Shown here: positions 1 to 9,477 of the stretch, in pieces | Layout: every line of letters begins with the position of its first letter | Position numbering within the stretch: the first letter of the stretch is position 1 | Made by a program: the position numbers and the translations under genes | Source of the DNA: G965261475 sp965261475 [NCBI: bacterium] | GTDB lineage: Bacteria; SAR324; XYD2-FULL-50-16 | Direction of reading: 5' to 3' | DNA: 64,000 bases | Assembly: GCA_965261475.1 (NCBI GenBank) | Contig: OZ253454.1 | Coordinates: 682,001-746,000 of the forward strand | The notes under the pieces: generated by a model | What the model was told of the DNA's origin: nothing | Databases searched by the model: none | Seen by the model: the letters and a program-made list of their open reading frames with translations, nothing else

Positions 1-5
1 AAATT

Positions 6-1064
6 TTGCGTTGGGTAGGTAATAATTTATTTTTTTCTCCTTTCAACACTATTTTAACCATTGTTGTTATTTATTTAATCTATATCATTGTACCTACAGT
101 CATAAATTGGGTATTTATTGATGCAATTTGGAGAGGCTCTATAGAAGATTGTAGAGCAGAGATTGCGGGAGCTTGTTGGCTAATTATCCCTGCAAAATTA
201 AAGTTTTTTATCTATGGATTTTATCCCGATGAACACAAATGGAGAGTTAATATTATTTTTGCTATTTTAGCTTTTTGTATCTCTTGGCTAGTTATAGATT
301 CTACTCCTTGGAAAAAGAATGTTGTTATCTTTACTCTTACTATTTTTCCAGTTTTTGCCTATATTTTCTTAAAAGGTAGAATATTTGGGATCAATCTTCT
401 ACCTTATGTTCCTATTACTCAATACGGAGGATTGCTTTTAACTATTTTGATTGGCTCTGTAACAATTGTGTTTTCTTTACCTTGCGGCATAATGCTTGCC
501 CTTGGTAGGCGTTCACAATTACCAGTTATCAAATCTGTTTGCGTTGTTTTTATTGAATTTTGGCGAGGAGTACCTATAATAACTGTACTGTTTATGGCAT
601 CTGTCATGCTGCCTTTATTTTTAGGCGATGTGCAAATAGATGAATTAAATAGAGCCTTGATAGGATTTATATTATGTTCTAGTGCTTATCTGGCAGAGGA
701 TATTCGTGGAGGACTACAAGGTATATCTAAAGAACAGTATGAAAGCGCCGATTCTCTTGGCTTAAGTTATTTTAATAAAATGAGACTAATTATTTTGCCT
801 CAAGCTCTTACTATTGTAATTCCTGTAATTGTGAATAGTTTTATCGGAATTTTTAAGGAAACAACTTTGGTTTTGATTATTGCTTTAACTGATTTTTTAG
901 GATCAGTACAAACAGGATTACAAGATCCCAAGTGGTTTAGTTATTCTACAGCTTTTTCAGGTTATGCTTTTGCAGCAGCAGTGTATTTTATATTTTGTTA
1001 TAGCATGTCTTTATATGGCAAGAAAATGGAAAAAAAATTAGATAGATCAAATAAAAATTATTAA
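6..1064 (+). CDS. aapM: Polar amino-acid ABC transporter permease, AapM type (5' end probably cut by window edge)
   Basis: Inner-membrane permease subunit of a polar amino-acid importer. The protein is hydrophobic throughout, with a long N-terminal region and then the HisM/GlnP-type permease core. The EAA loop that docks on the ATPase is at about residues 243-268 ([11 protein letters not shown]...LPQAL). The aromatic N-terminal part (residues about 1-120, containing GACW and FIYGFYP) is the kind of extension known from Rhizobium AapM and separates it from short HisM proteins. The first codon in the window is TTG and the frame stays open to base 1. Family members usually have extra residues before this point, so the gene probably starts upstream of the window. 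The ATPase gene follows after 2 nt. Function is inferred from family resemblance; substrate range is unknown. Confidence 0.85.
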   Translation: MRWVGNNLFFSPFNTILTIVVIYLIYIIVPTVINWVFIDAIWRGSIEDCRAEIAGACWLIIPAKLKFFIYGFYPDEHKWRVNIIFAILAFCISWLVIDSTPWKKNVVIFTLTIFPVFAYIFLKGRIFGINLLPYVPITQYGGLLLTILIGSVTIVFSLPCGIMLALGRRSQLPVIKSVCVVFIEFWRGVPIITVLFMASVMLPLFLGDVQIDELNRALIGFILCSSAYLAEDIRGGLQGISKEQYESADSLGLSYFNKMRLIILPQALTIVIPVIVNSFIGIFKETTLVLIIALTDFLGSVQTGLQDPKWFSYSTAFSGYAFAAAVYFIFCYSMSLYGKKMEKKLDRSNKNY

Positions 1065-1066
1065 AT

Positions 1067-1807
1067 ATGGAAAATTATATAAAAATCACAAATCTTAATA
1101 AATGGTTTGGTGCAGATTTTCAGGTTTTAAAAAATATCAATTTAAATATTAATAAACAAGAAAAGGTAGTTATTTGTGGTCCCTCTGGCTCTGGTAAATC
1201 TACACTAATTCGTTGTATCAATGCTTTAGAACCATTTCAAACAGGAAAAATTATAATTAATAATGTGGAGCTAGATGATAATGTTAAAAAAATAGAGAAA
1301 ATTCGCGCAGATGTTGGTATGGTTTTTCAACAATTTAATCTTTTTCCACATTTATCTGTTTTAGAAAATTGTACTTTAGGTCCTATTTGGGTCAAAAATA
1401 TCCCTAAAAAAAAAGCAGAAGAGATAGCTTTAAGATTTTTAACAAAAGTTAAAATACCAGAGCAAGCTAATAAATATCCTAGGCAACTTTCTGGAGGTCA
1501 ACAACAAAGAGTTGCTATTGCAAGATCATTGTGTATGTCTCCTAAAATTATGCTTTTTGATGAACCGACTTCTGCCCTAGATCCAGAAATGGTATCGGAG
1601 GTTTTAGATATCATGGTATTATTAGCACAAGAAGGGATGACTATGATCTGTGTTACTCATGAAATGGGATTTGCTAAAAAAGTAGCAGATAGAATTATTT
1701 TTATGGATGAAGGAGAAATTGTAGAAGAAAACACCCCAAAATTATTTTTTACTAAGCCAAAATCTGAAAGAACAAAATTTTTCTTAAAGCAAATTTTAGA
1801 CCATTGA
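1067..1807 (+). CDS. aapP: Polar amino-acid ABC transporter ATP-binding protein (AapP/GlnQ type)
   Basis: ATPase that powers the adjacent permease. Walker [10 protein letters not shown] is at residues 38-46, the Q-loop follows as [10 protein letters not shown], the ABC signature LSGGQQQR is near 142-149, and Walker [13 protein letters not shown] is near 161-172. The 246-residue length is usual for GlnQ/HisP/AapP proteins. It starts 2 nt after the permease stop, so the two are surely co-transcribed. It is the only amino-acid-type ATPase in the window. The separate binding protein plus permease set at 23.3-26.1 kb has none of its own, so this subunit could serve both; that is inference. The gap to the next gene (1808-1883) holds a short tgctaa/ttagca hairpin at 1834-1848 without a T-run. 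Confidence 0.93.
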   Translation: MENYIKITNLNKWFGADFQVLKNINLNINKQEKVVICGPSGSGKSTLIRCINALEPFQTGKIIINNVELDDNVKKIEKIRADVGMVFQQFNLFPHLSVLENCTLGPIWVKNIPKKKAEEIALRFLTKVKIPEQANKYPRQLSGGQQQRVAIARSLCMSPKIMLFDEPTSALDPEMVSEVLDIMVLLAQEGMTMICVTHEMGFAKKVADRIIFMDEGEIVEENTPKLFFTKPKSERTKFFLKQILDH

Positions 1808-1883
1808 TTGCACTACGAACAATAACTGTTTGATGCTAATTTTTAGCAGTAAGATATCTCAAAACAGCTATGGTAAAATTTTA

Positions 1884-2963
1884 TCATTCATTTTTTATAT
1901 TTTTTTCTTCGTTTACGAATTGTACGAAAGTTAGGAACATAGTTATAATGATAGGTCCGTAAAAAATACCAGGAGCGCCAAAAAAGGACACACCACCTAT
2001 AATACCAAAAAGAAGTAATAAAGGATTAATTGCCAATCTATTTCCTATAAATTTTGGTTTAAAAATATTTTCTACGATCATTACAGTTACAAAACAGGAC
2101 CCCGCTACCATAGCAGCAGCAAACAGCTTACCAGAAGCTAACAAGAATATAGCAGTAGGTATGTAGATAATAGACATACCTATTAGCGGGATAAAAGCTA
2201 GCAACATCATCATAAAACTCCATAAAACAACTGTTTCTATTCCAGCTATCCAAAAAATTATTCCGCCAATACTACCCTGAATTACTCCACTTAACCCATT
2301 GCAAACTAAGGTTACAAAATTCATCTGGTTAAATTTATCTAAAGTCGTTTCAAAAATTTTGGTAGGTAGTGGAATAATACGATTTAAAAAAATTTTGATA
2401 GATTTTCCATTTTTTAACAAAGCAAAAATAAATACAATCATCACTATGTACTGTAGTAAAAAAAGTAACGTATTACCTAGCAAGTTCCCTACCCAACTAT
2501 TAAAGAAATTGAAAGCTACAATAGTAAAGCTCTTTAGGATATTAATTAGCACTATTTGTAATTCTGCAAAATCTTTGGCGATATGAAGATAGTTAAGAAG
2601 ATTTTTGAGATTACTAGCAACAATACCATTACTATTGTAGTATTGCTCCAACAGTTGTGTTGCTTGGGCTATTTGTTTGATTTTTAGAAACTGAGAAAAA
2701 ATAATTAACTCTTGACTAATTTGAAAAACAAAATAAATAAAAGGAATAAAAATACCCAAAGTAATACATATACAGATACTTACACTAGCTATTTGCTCGG
2801 ATATTTTGTATTTTTTACAAAATAAATCCATTAAAGGATAAAATATTCCTGCTAATATCAAGGCAAATATAATAGCGTGCCTATAAGCCCACCCTAGAGC
2901 TACAATTAAGGTAGTAAAGATAATAAAAATTATAAAAATTGATAAATTAGAAGTTTTGTACAT
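1884..2963 (-). CDS. AI-2E family transporter (PerM/YdiK-like permease)
   Basis: Polytopic inner-membrane protein of 359 residues, typical length for the AI-2E/PerM family. It shows paired N-terminal helices, a central less hydrophobic stretch of about residues 75-140, then a block of further helices. The segment PLIGMSIIYIPTAIFLLASG and the following glycine-rich LFGIIGGVSFFGAPGIFYGPI match the conserved C-terminal core of the family. Members export varied small molecules or ions; the substrate cannot be read from sequence. It is convergent with aapP and separated from the GST gene by about 40 nt, with no obvious operon partner. The family assignment is fairly secure, the role is not. Confidence 0.82.
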   Translation of the reverse strand: MYKTSNLSIFIIFIIFTTLIVALGWAYRHAIIFALILAGIFYPLMDLFCKKYKISEQIASVSICICITLGIFIPFIYFVFQISQELIIFSQFLKIKQIAQATQLLEQYYNSNGIVASNLKNLLNYLHIAKDFAELQIVLINILKSFTIVAFNFFNSWVGNLLGNTLLFLLQYIVMIVFIFALLKNGKSIKIFLNRIIPLPTKIFETTLDKFNQMNFVTLVCNGLSGVIQGSIGGIIFWIAGIETVVLWSFMMMLLAFIPLIGMSIIYIPTAIFLLASGKLFAAAMVAGSCFVTVMIVENIFKPKFIGNRLAINPLLLLFGIIGGVSFFGAPGIFYGPIIITMFLTFVQFVNEEKNIKNE

Positions 2964-3005
2964 TTTTCTGCGTTTGCGTAGTACTATATGAGAGTCATTT
3001 AGTTT

Positions 3006-3659
3006 TTAGCTAATTTTTGGTAAAAGATCTCTGTATAAATCAATTTTTTCTTTTTGTAAAACATATTTTACGGCATGCCTTTTTGCTATTCTATACATAA
3101 AATTAGCAAGATTAACATATTTTTTGGTAGGCTTTGCTGCAAGATTGCCCCATCTTCCGTAATTAAATAAGAATATATCACAAAGTTGAAATTCTGTACC
3201 ATTGAGATAATTATGGTTTTTAAGTAGCAAATCTATGTTTTGAAACGCGCTGTCAATATCTTGATTGGCAAGATTCTGAATTTTTTGATAGGCTTGCTTG
3301 TCTGTAGTAAAATGATTGGGTCGAAATAAACGTAAAAATGCTGTGTGCAAAGTGTTATTGTAGTAGCAGATCCATTCCATAATATCGGATTTTTTTTGTA
3401 AATTTTTTTTTGGAAAAATATTATCATTTGGGTATAAATCTGCAATGTAATTAACAATTGCTATTGTTTCTGTTATGATTTTACCATTATCTTGAATGAT
3501 AGGAATTTTACCTTTGGGGTTAATTTTTAAAAATTCTGGCTGTTTATGCATATTATCTTTAAGACTCACTAATTGAGTTTCATAATTCGCACCAAGCTCT
3601 TCGAGTAAAATATGAGGAATTAAAGAACAAGATTGTGGTGAGTAATAAAGTTTAATCAT
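3006..3659 (-). CDS. Glutathione S-transferase family protein (beta-class-like)
   Basis: Cytosolic GST of 217 residues. The N-terminal thioredoxin-like half begins MIKLYYSPQSCSL; Cys11 sits where beta-class bacterial GSTs carry their catalytic cysteine. The cis-proline segment GKIPII and the TETIAIVNYIADLYP glutathione-contact stretch follow. The helical C-terminal half contains the family-like NGTEFQLCDIFLF motif. Enzymes of this class conjugate or reduce electrophiles with glutathione, or act as disulfide reductases. It lies alone between the AI-2E transporter and map. Gene 3660-3769 gap holds nothing recognisable. The fold is confident; the substrate is unknown. Confidence 0.85.
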   Translation of the reverse strand: MIKLYYSPQSCSLIPHILLEELGANYETQLVSLKDNMHKQPEFLKINPKGKIPIIQDNGKIITETIAIVNYIADLYPNDNIFPKKNLQKKSDIMEWICYYNNTLHTAFLRLFRPNHFTTDKQAYQKIQNLANQDIDSAFQNIDLLLKNHNYLNGTEFQLCDIFLFNYGRWGNLAAKPTKKYVNLANFMYRIAKRHAVKYVLQKEKIDLYRDLLPKIS

Positions 3660-3769
3660 AATCTGCTTGAAGTTTAGAAAATTTTTAGTATCTGCAATAT
3701 TTTAAAAAATTAGTTGATTTATCTATCTTTAGTAAAAACACTCTAATGTATTTTTATAATATGCTCTGC

Positions 3770-4618
3770 TTAAGTTAAAACTTTTATTGTGCCGTCTTGC
3801 TCAATCATTATAGTATGTTCAAACTGAGCAGAGAGTTTTCCGTCTATAGTTACTGCAGTCCAGTCGTCTTTTAGTATTTTTAAATCCTTGCTAGCTTCAT
3901 TTATCATGGGTTCTATAGTAAAGCACATACCAGGTACAATCTCAACGCCAAAATCTTTTCTGTAGTAATGTAAAATTTGTGGTTCTTCGTGAAAATTTTC
4001 TCCAATTCCATGCCCTACAAATTTTTCTACAACAGCAAATCCATTAGCTGTAGCGTGTTTTTCTATTGCTAAACCAATGGTATTGGTAGAATGATAAATT
4101 CTGATAGCTTCGATGCCTAACATTAAACATTCTTTAGTTACTTGTATAAGTTTTTCTGCATTTTTAGCGCATTTGCCTACTGTAAATGTTTTGCAAGTAT
4201 CTCCAAAATAACCGTTCAAAATACAAGACACATCTATAGAAATAAGATCTCCTTCTTGTAATGTTTGTTTACTAGGAATTCCGTGACAAATTACAGAATT
4301 TACGGAAGTACAGATAGATTTTGGAAAGCCTTGATAGTATAAACTAGCAGGAATAGCTTTGTTATCTACAATATATTTATGCGCTATATCGTTCAATTTA
4401 TTTGTGCTGACTCCAGGTACAACAAATTTTTCTAATATTTGTAAGCAATTGCAAGCCACAATGCAGGATTTTTTCATACCTTCTATGAATTCCCTATTTC
4501 TATCAATAAATTTTCTAGTAATTTTTTTTTTCTCATCTAATTGTAAGTGGCAATTTTTATATTTTTGACCGCTACTACACCAACAAAAATCGTTTCTTTT
4601 GAGTTTAATTAGTTTCAT
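3770..4618 (-). CDS. map: Methionine aminopeptidase type I with N-terminal SEC-C zinc motif
   Basis: Removes the initiator methionine from nascent proteins. All five metal ligands of the pita-bread fold are visible: Asp129 and Asp140 (SIDVSCILNGYFGDT), His203 (GHGIGENFHEEP), Glu236 (FTIEPMI) and Glu267 (QFEHTI). The substrate-side His112 (ICHGIP) is also present. In front of the catalytic domain, residues 9-24 carry a SEC-C-type zinc knuckle, Cys12-X-Cys14...Cys23-His24. Similar tags occur at the SecA C-terminus and on some MetAPs, for example in Chlamydia and actinobacteria, where they may help ribosome or protein contact. At 282 residues it is longer than E. coli Map (about 264), explained by the tag. 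The start ATG keeps the knuckle intact. No SD is seen. Confidence 0.95.
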   Translation of the reverse strand: MKLIKLKRNDFCWCSSGQKYKNCHLQLDEKKKITRKFIDRNREFIEGMKKSCIVACNCLQILEKFVVPGVSTNKLNDIAHKYIVDNKAIPASLYYQGFPKSICTSVNSVICHGIPSKQTLQEGDLISIDVSCILNGYFGDTCKTFTVGKCAKNAEKLIQVTKECLMLGIEAIRIYHSTNTIGLAIEKHATANGFAVVEKFVGHGIGENFHEEPQILHYYRKDFGVEIVPGMCFTIEPMINEASKDLKILKDDWTAVTIDGKLSAQFEHTIMIEQDGTIKVLT

Positions 4619-4834
4619 TTTGAGAGTATGTTTTAGAAATTCTATCTGCTAAATCCCTATATCTCTAAAGAGATTTTTGCTTGCTTTAGTTGGTAGGGGG
4701 TTTGAGAGATAAAATTCCTCCAATAATCTAGAGTAAACATTCCTGAATTATTCCTTTTTTTACTAAAAGTCATAAACTATCTGTAAAAATATCTTCATAA
4801 TTTTTTAAATCAATAGCATTATTATAGATAGCAT

Positions 4835-6118
4835 TTAAAATAGATCGTTAAATATACGGATAAATTGTACTTTATTGATTACAAAATCTTCTTGTTTTAA
4901 CTTTTTGATAGCAGCTAACATTTGTTGTTCTTTTGCATGGTGAGTAACTAAGATAATTTTAACACAATTTTTATGCTGCATAGCATTATCTTCTTGTAAC
5001 ATAGATTTAATACTTATAGAATTTTCGTAAAAAATTTGACAAATAGATTTTAAAACACCTAATTTATCATTTACATCAAGTAAAATAAAATATTCAAAAT
5101 AAATTTCTGTAATTGGTAAAAATTCTCTAGGTGTCAAAGCTACTCTTTTTGTCTGATTATTGGTTGTAAGTATTTGTACCATATCCGAGACCATAGCAGA
5201 AGCAGTGGGTTGAGACCCAGCACCTGCCCCTGTAAACATTAAAGGACCACAAAAATCACCATTTACAAAAATTGCATTTTCTACTCCTGTTATTTTTGCT
5301 AGTGGGTGTGTCATTGGCACTAAAGTAGGATGTATATGAGCTTGAATGGATTGATTATTTTTTTTAGTTATAGCTAGCAATTTGATACTATAATCCATTT
5401 TCTTAGCAAAATAAAAACATTCTGCAGTTAAATGCTGAATACCTTCTATATATAGTTTAGCAAAGTCAAAGTAGTGATTGTGGATTAGATTCATCATTAT
5501 GATGAGTTTGTGGGCAGCATCAAAGCCACCAACATCTAAAGTTGGGTTAGGTTCTGCGTAACCTAAATCCATAGCTTCTTTGAGAGCAGTAGTAAAATCA
5601 ATATTTTTTTGCTCCATTTTGCTTAAAATATAATTACATGTACCATTGATAATTCCATAGATAGCGTTTATTTTATTAGCAGCTAATCCATTTTTTAATG
5701 TTCTTATAATAGGAATAGCGCCTCCAACTGCCGCATCAAAAGCAATAGCGTTAGAGTTGCGGAGTTGCTCCTTGAGCAAATGCCATTTTTCTGCTAGCAA
5801 GGCTTTATTAGCTGTAATAATTTTTTTATTTTTATTAACTACGGTTTGAATTGCTTGAATACCTAACGAATTATCACCTGTAGCTTCAAAAAATAAATCA
5901 ATGCTATCATCTGTTAGTACTTCTGTTAAATTAGAAGTGAGTTTAATTCCTGTTAAATCTAAGTTGCGTTGTTTTTTTGTATTTTTGACTACTACTGCTA
6001 CTACAGAAATAGCTCTACCTATTTTTTGCTCTAGAAAAGATTTATTTGTGCGCAGCAGTTGCATAGTGCCGCTACCTACTGTCCCTAATCCTAGTATTGC
6101 AATATTAACTGTTCGCAT
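4835..6118 (-). CDS. hom: Homoserine dehydrogenase
   Basis: Reduces aspartate semialdehyde to homoserine on the route to threonine and methionine. The NAD(P) loop GLGTVGSG is at residues 10-17. The catalytic lysines of the family are in ITANKALLA (Lys105) and DAAHKL (Lys204). The AVGGAIPIIRTL and GIINGTCNYIL blocks are diagnostic. The C-terminal 80 residues (YFEYFILLDVNDKLGVL...) form an ACT regulatory domain, as in threonine-inhibited enzymes. Length 427 is normal. It starts 4 nt after the end of the sodium-pump beta subunit gene, so both are probably on one transcript; the metabolic reason is unclear. The 216-nt gap downstream (4619-4834) holds only a weak atctc/gagat hairpin near 4661-4674. 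Confidence 0.96.
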   Translation of the reverse strand: MRTVNIAILGLGTVGSGTMQLLRTNKSFLEQKIGRAISVVAVVVKNTKKQRNLDLTGIKLTSNLTEVLTDDSIDLFFEATGDNSLGIQAIQTVVNKNKKIITANKALLAEKWHLLKEQLRNSNAIAFDAAVGGAIPIIRTLKNGLAANKINAIYGIINGTCNYILSKMEQKNIDFTTALKEAMDLGYAEPNPTLDVGGFDAAHKLIIMMNLIHNHYFDFAKLYIEGIQHLTAECFYFAKKMDYSIKLLAITKKNNQSIQAHIHPTLVPMTHPLAKITGVENAIFVNGDFCGPLMFTGAGAGSQPTASAMVSDMVQILTTNNQTKRVALTPREFLPITEIYFEYFILLDVNDKLGVLKSICQIFYENSISIKSMLQEDNAMQHKNCVKIILVTHHAKEQQMLAAIKKLKQEDFVINKVQFIRIFNDLF

Positions 6119-6122
6119 AAAA

Positions 6123-7628
6123 TTAATTCAAAGTAGCTAATAAAATACCTGCGGCAACAGCGGAGCCTATTACTCCAGAAACATTAGGTCCCATAGCATG
6201 CATAAGTAAGAAATTTTGAGAATTGTTTTTGAGACCTATTTTATTAGCTACTCTAGCAGCCATGGGTACAGCTGAAACTCCAGAGGCGCCTATCAATGGG
6301 TTAATTTGTTCTTTAGAAAAATAATTCATTAGTTTTGCCATCAATAATCCTGTAGCTGTTCCTATACAAAAAGCAATGAGACCTAATAATAAAATCCCTA
6401 ATGTTTGTAAGTTTATAAATTTTTCTGCTGAGAGTTTACTCCCTACGCCCAGCCCTAAAAAAATAGTTACTATGTTGATAAGCGAGTTTTGTATAGTTTG
6501 CGATAATCTATCTACTACTCCACATTCTTTGAGTAAATTACCAAACATTAGCATGCCAATCAAAGGAGCAGCTGAAGGAAGCAATAAAATACAAATAACT
6601 AATACAATTAAAGGAAAGAAAATTTTCTCTCTTTGAGAAACATATCTAAGTTGTTTCATCTGTATTTGTCTTTCTTTTTTACTTGTTAACAGATTCATAA
6701 TAGGAGGTTGAATAATAGGTACTAAAGCCATGTAAGAATAAGCAGCTACTGCAATAGATCCTAGTAAATGAGGAGATAATTGTCCGGCAAGAAAAATAGC
6801 CGTAGGTCCATCAGCACCACCGATAATTCCAATAGAAGCGGCATCTTTGAGAGTAAAATTAATACTAGGAATAAAATTTAAGAGCAGGGCACCTGCTAGT
6901 GTAAAAAAAATACCAAATTGAGCAGCAGCGCCTAACAAAGCTGTTTTTGGGTTTGCTATCATAGGACCAAAATCAGTCAAAGCCCCTACGCCCATAAAAA
7001 TAATTAAGGGGAATACTCCTGTATCAATACCCACATTAAAAATGTGATACAACAATCCTCCTTCTTCTGCAATACCAGCAAGCGGCACATTAGCTAAGAG
7101 GCAACCAAAACCTATAGGTAGTAAAAGTAAGGGTTCAAATTTTCTACTAATACCAAGGTATAAAATTAGCAAGCCTACGAGTATCATAAAAATTTTACCA
7201 AGACCATAGTTAAAAGAATATTTATTAAGAGTAATGAAGTTATAAATTCCTGTAGATTTTAGTAAATTAATCAGCATAGCTTTCAGAGAGGGCAAGAAAG
7301 TTGTTTTTGAAGATTCTGTTTTTGCAATCAGAATATTTTGAACAACTATCTTACCTAGTGGTTCTTTTGCTTTGATTTTTTGATAGAGTTTGAGCTCTAG
7401 AGATTCTATTTTTCCAGTAATTCCAGAATAAATAGTAATTATTTCACCCTTGGAATCTATGTTAAATATTTTATCACCGCTAAATATTGGTTGTCCTTTC
7501 TTTACAAAAATTTTATTTATAATTCCAGATTCTGTAGAATAGATAGTAACTAGATTGTTATTTTGTGCATAGGCTATTCCTAATAAAGAATAAAAAGTTA
7601 TACACAAAAAAAATAATTTTTTAGACAT
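6123..7628 (-). CDS. oadB: Sodium-ion-translocating decarboxylase beta subunit (OadB family) with exported barrel-sandwich domain at its N-terminus
   Basis: Membrane subunit that couples decarboxylation of a carboxybiotin to sodium export. Residues 1-21 look like a signal peptide ending in AYA. Residues about 25-95 form two halves of a biotinyl/lipoyl-like barrel-sandwich ([19 protein letters not shown]... and [13 protein letters not shown]), with a lone Lys60 (DSKGE) near the expected biotin site but no AMKM motif. From about residue 130 the OadB core follows, including [12 protein letters not shown] with Asp273 (the sodium-site aspartate) and [15 protein letters not shown] near the C-terminus. 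At 501 residues it is longer than usual OadB (about 375-435). No alpha or gamma subunit gene is in the window. The biotin-carrying ability is uncertain. Confidence 0.9.
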   Translation of the reverse strand: MSKKLFFLCITFYSLLGIAYAQNNNLVTIYSTESGIINKIFVKKGQPIFSGDKIFNIDSKGEIITIYSGITGKIESLELKLYQKIKAKEPLGKIVVQNILIAKTESSKTTFLPSLKAMLINLLKSTGIYNFITLNKYSFNYGLGKIFMILVGLLILYLGISRKFEPLLLLPIGFGCLLANVPLAGIAEEGGLLYHIFNVGIDTGVFPLIIFMGVGALTDFGPMIANPKTALLGAAAQFGIFFTLAGALLLNFIPSINFTLKDAASIGIIGGADGPTAIFLAGQLSPHLLGSIAVAAYSYMALVPIIQPPIMNLLTSKKERQIQMKQLRYVSQREKIFFPLIVLVICILLLPSAAPLIGMLMFGNLLKECGVVDRLSQTIQNSLINIVTIFLGLGVGSKLSAEKFINLQTLGILLLGLIAFCIGTATGLLMAKLMNYFSKEQINPLIGASGVSAVPMAARVANKIGLKNNSQNFLLMHAMGPNVSGVIGSAVAAGILLATLN

Positions 7629-7696
7629 AGTAAATACAGCAATAATTGTTATAAAATTACCTTAAGTAGCTTAAACAAGTCAAGAATTGCGTAAAT

Positions 7697-7737
7697 AAAA
7701 ATTGATTTACTTGGGCATTGTATTAAAATCAATTTTT
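7697..7737. repeat. Inverted repeat with candidate promoter between oadB and purH
   Basis: A perfect 12-bp inverted repeat (arms 7697-7708 and 7726-7737, 17-nt spacer) lies in the 201-bp divergent gap. Inside it, TTGATT (7702-7707) and TAAAAT (7724-7729), 16 nt apart, could form a sigma-70 promoter reading toward purH. The arms are AT-only apart from one G/C pair, so chance is a real possibility. An operator or a weak structured leader are both open. Confidence 0.3.
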
Positions 7738-7829
7738 TGTCTTAGAAGTTTTAACTTTGCTAATAGGGATAGATACGACTTACAAACTACTAATAATTAC
7801 GAATTTAATAGCTCCAAAAATATAATTTT

Positions 7830-9458
7830 ATGAAACACAAAGCACTTATCAGTATATCTAATAAAATAGGAATAATAAATTTTTTACAACAAATCAAAGA
7901 AGATTTTAGTTTTTTGAGCACAGGTAGAACATTTTTGTATCTCAAAGATAATGGTATTGATTGCTCTAGTATTGCAGAATATACAGGATTTCAAGAGATC
8001 CTTGGTGGTAGGGTTAAAAGCTTGCACCCTAAAATTTATGCTGGAATTTTATCTTTAAGAAAAGACCAAGAAAAAAAAATTTTATTAGCTCAAGGAATAG
8101 AATACATAGATTTGGTAGTAGTGAATTTTTATCCTTTTATAGAAAAATTACAAGAAAAATTACCTTTTTGGGAAATGTTAGAGTTTATTGACATAGGAGG
8201 ACCTGCTATGTTAAGAGCTGCAGCAAAAAATTATCCTTTTGTAGTTCCAATTTGTGATCCCCAAGATTATTCTCAAATATCTAAAGCTTGGAATCAAGAA
8301 AAAAAAATTTCATTAGAATTTAGAAAAAAATTAGCAATCAAAGCTTTTTCACATTGCATAGAATTAGATAAACAAATTGTCAATTATTTAACAGGAAAAA
8401 ATAAAAAAATTGCACTTCGTTACGGAGAAAATCCCCATCAAAAAGCTTTTATTATCAAAGATGAAGCAAATCTAGGTTTAGCAGCCTTACAAAAAATACA
8501 AGGAAAAGAATTATCGTATAATAACTATCTAGATATACAATCTGCTCTAGATGTCATCTCTGATTTACCTGTATCTCAACCAGCTACAGTAATTATCAAA
8601 CACAACAATCCTTGTGGAGTAGCTAGTGGCGCAACAGCTAGTCAATCTTTAGAGATGGCTTGGGAATCTGATGTTATTTCTGCTTTTGGCGGTATTATAG
8701 CAACTAATTTTGTTGTTGATTTAAATTTTGCAAAATTTTTAGTAAGCTCAGATATAGAGCATTTTAGCTATCAATGGTCTCCAGGCTCTTACAAAAAAGT
8801 TAAAATTAGCAAAAAATTTTTTGAAATTTTAATTGCTCCAAATTTTGAGAAAAACGCCCTAAATTTATTACAACAAAACTCTAAAACTGCTATCTTACTC
8901 AAATATCCTGTAAGAGAAAATAATATTTTTTTGCACCAACAACAATCTTTAGATGGTGTGTTTTTAGAACAAGAAAAAAATATTCAAAAAAGTAATTTAC
9001 AGTCAGTTACTAAGAAAATTTTTTCTAAAGATATGGCAAAATTAGCAAATTTTGGAATTATTTGTTGCAAATATGTCAAGTCTAATGCCGTTGTTTTAGT
9101 ACGTGAGTATGCGCCTCGCTATTATCAACTTTTAGGTATGGGGTGCGGGCAACCAAACCGTATTGATGCATTGCTAAAATTGGCAATACCAAAAATGGAA
9201 GAAAATTTAAAAAGAGAGTATATAAAAAATAAAATTTACGAAGAATTCGATCTTTGGTCTCAAAAACAAAAACAAAAACTATTACTAGTTTCTGATGCTT
9301 TTTTTCCTTTTAATGATATTGTGCAAGCAGTGCACCATCACAATATTGATTATATATTGCATCCAGGAGGCTCAAAAAATGATAAAGCATCTATTGATTT
9401 TTGTAACCAACATGGAATGGCAATGGCATTTAGTGGTTTCAGGCATTTTCGACATTAA
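7830..9458 (+). CDS. purH: Bifunctional AICAR formyltransferase / IMP cyclohydrolase
   Basis: Catalyses the last two steps of IMP synthesis. The N-terminal MGS-like cyclohydrolase domain (residues 1-about 185) shows STGRTFLYLKDNGI and GGRVKSLHPKIYAGIL. The transformylase domain begins near RYGENPHQ (198-204) and carries the catalytic KHNNPCG motif (Lys257, His258) and AFGGIIATN. The C-terminus (GMGCGQPNRIDA, SDAFFPFNDIV, HPGGSKND) matches the formyl-transfer site. The 542-residue length is slightly above the usual 510-530. No SD is visible. A TATAAT at 7821-7826 ends 3 nt before the ATG. The gene is first of a plus-strand run with the permease gene 19 nt downstream, but that link has no clear metabolic logic. 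Confidence 0.97.
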   Translation: MKHKALISISNKIGIINFLQQIKEDFSFLSTGRTFLYLKDNGIDCSSIAEYTGFQEILGGRVKSLHPKIYAGILSLRKDQEKKILLAQGIEYIDLVVVNFYPFIEKLQEKLPFWEMLEFIDIGGPAMLRAAAKNYPFVVPICDPQDYSQISKAWNQEKKISLEFRKKLAIKAFSHCIELDKQIVNYLTGKNKKIALRYGENPHQKAFIIKDEANLGLAALQKIQGKELSYNNYLDIQSALDVISDLPVSQPATVIIKHNNPCGVASGATASQSLEMAWESDVISAFGGIIATNFVVDLNFAKFLVSSDIEHFSYQWSPGSYKKVKISKKFFEILIAPNFEKNALNLLQQNSKTAILLKYPVRENNIFLHQQQSLDGVFLEQEKNIQKSNLQSVTKKIFSKDMAKLANFGIICCKYVKSNAVVLVREYAPRYYQLLGMGCGQPNRIDALLKLAIPKMEENLKREYIKNKIYEEFDLWSQKQKQKLLLVSDAFFPFNDIVQAVHHHNIDYILHPGGSKNDKASIDFCNQHGMAMAFSGFRHFRH

Positions 9459-9477
9459 ATATATTGAGCTATAACAA

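Noticed and set aside
2299-2586. Open frame of 95 codons on the plus strand inside the AI-2E transporter gene
   Set aside because: It lies wholly inside a well-supported minus-strand gene, has no start signal and its protein resembles no family; it is a shadow frame.
4661-4674. atctc/gagat hairpin with a T-run as possible terminator
   Set aside because: The stem is only 5 bp and the T-run reads on the plus strand, where no gene ends nearby.
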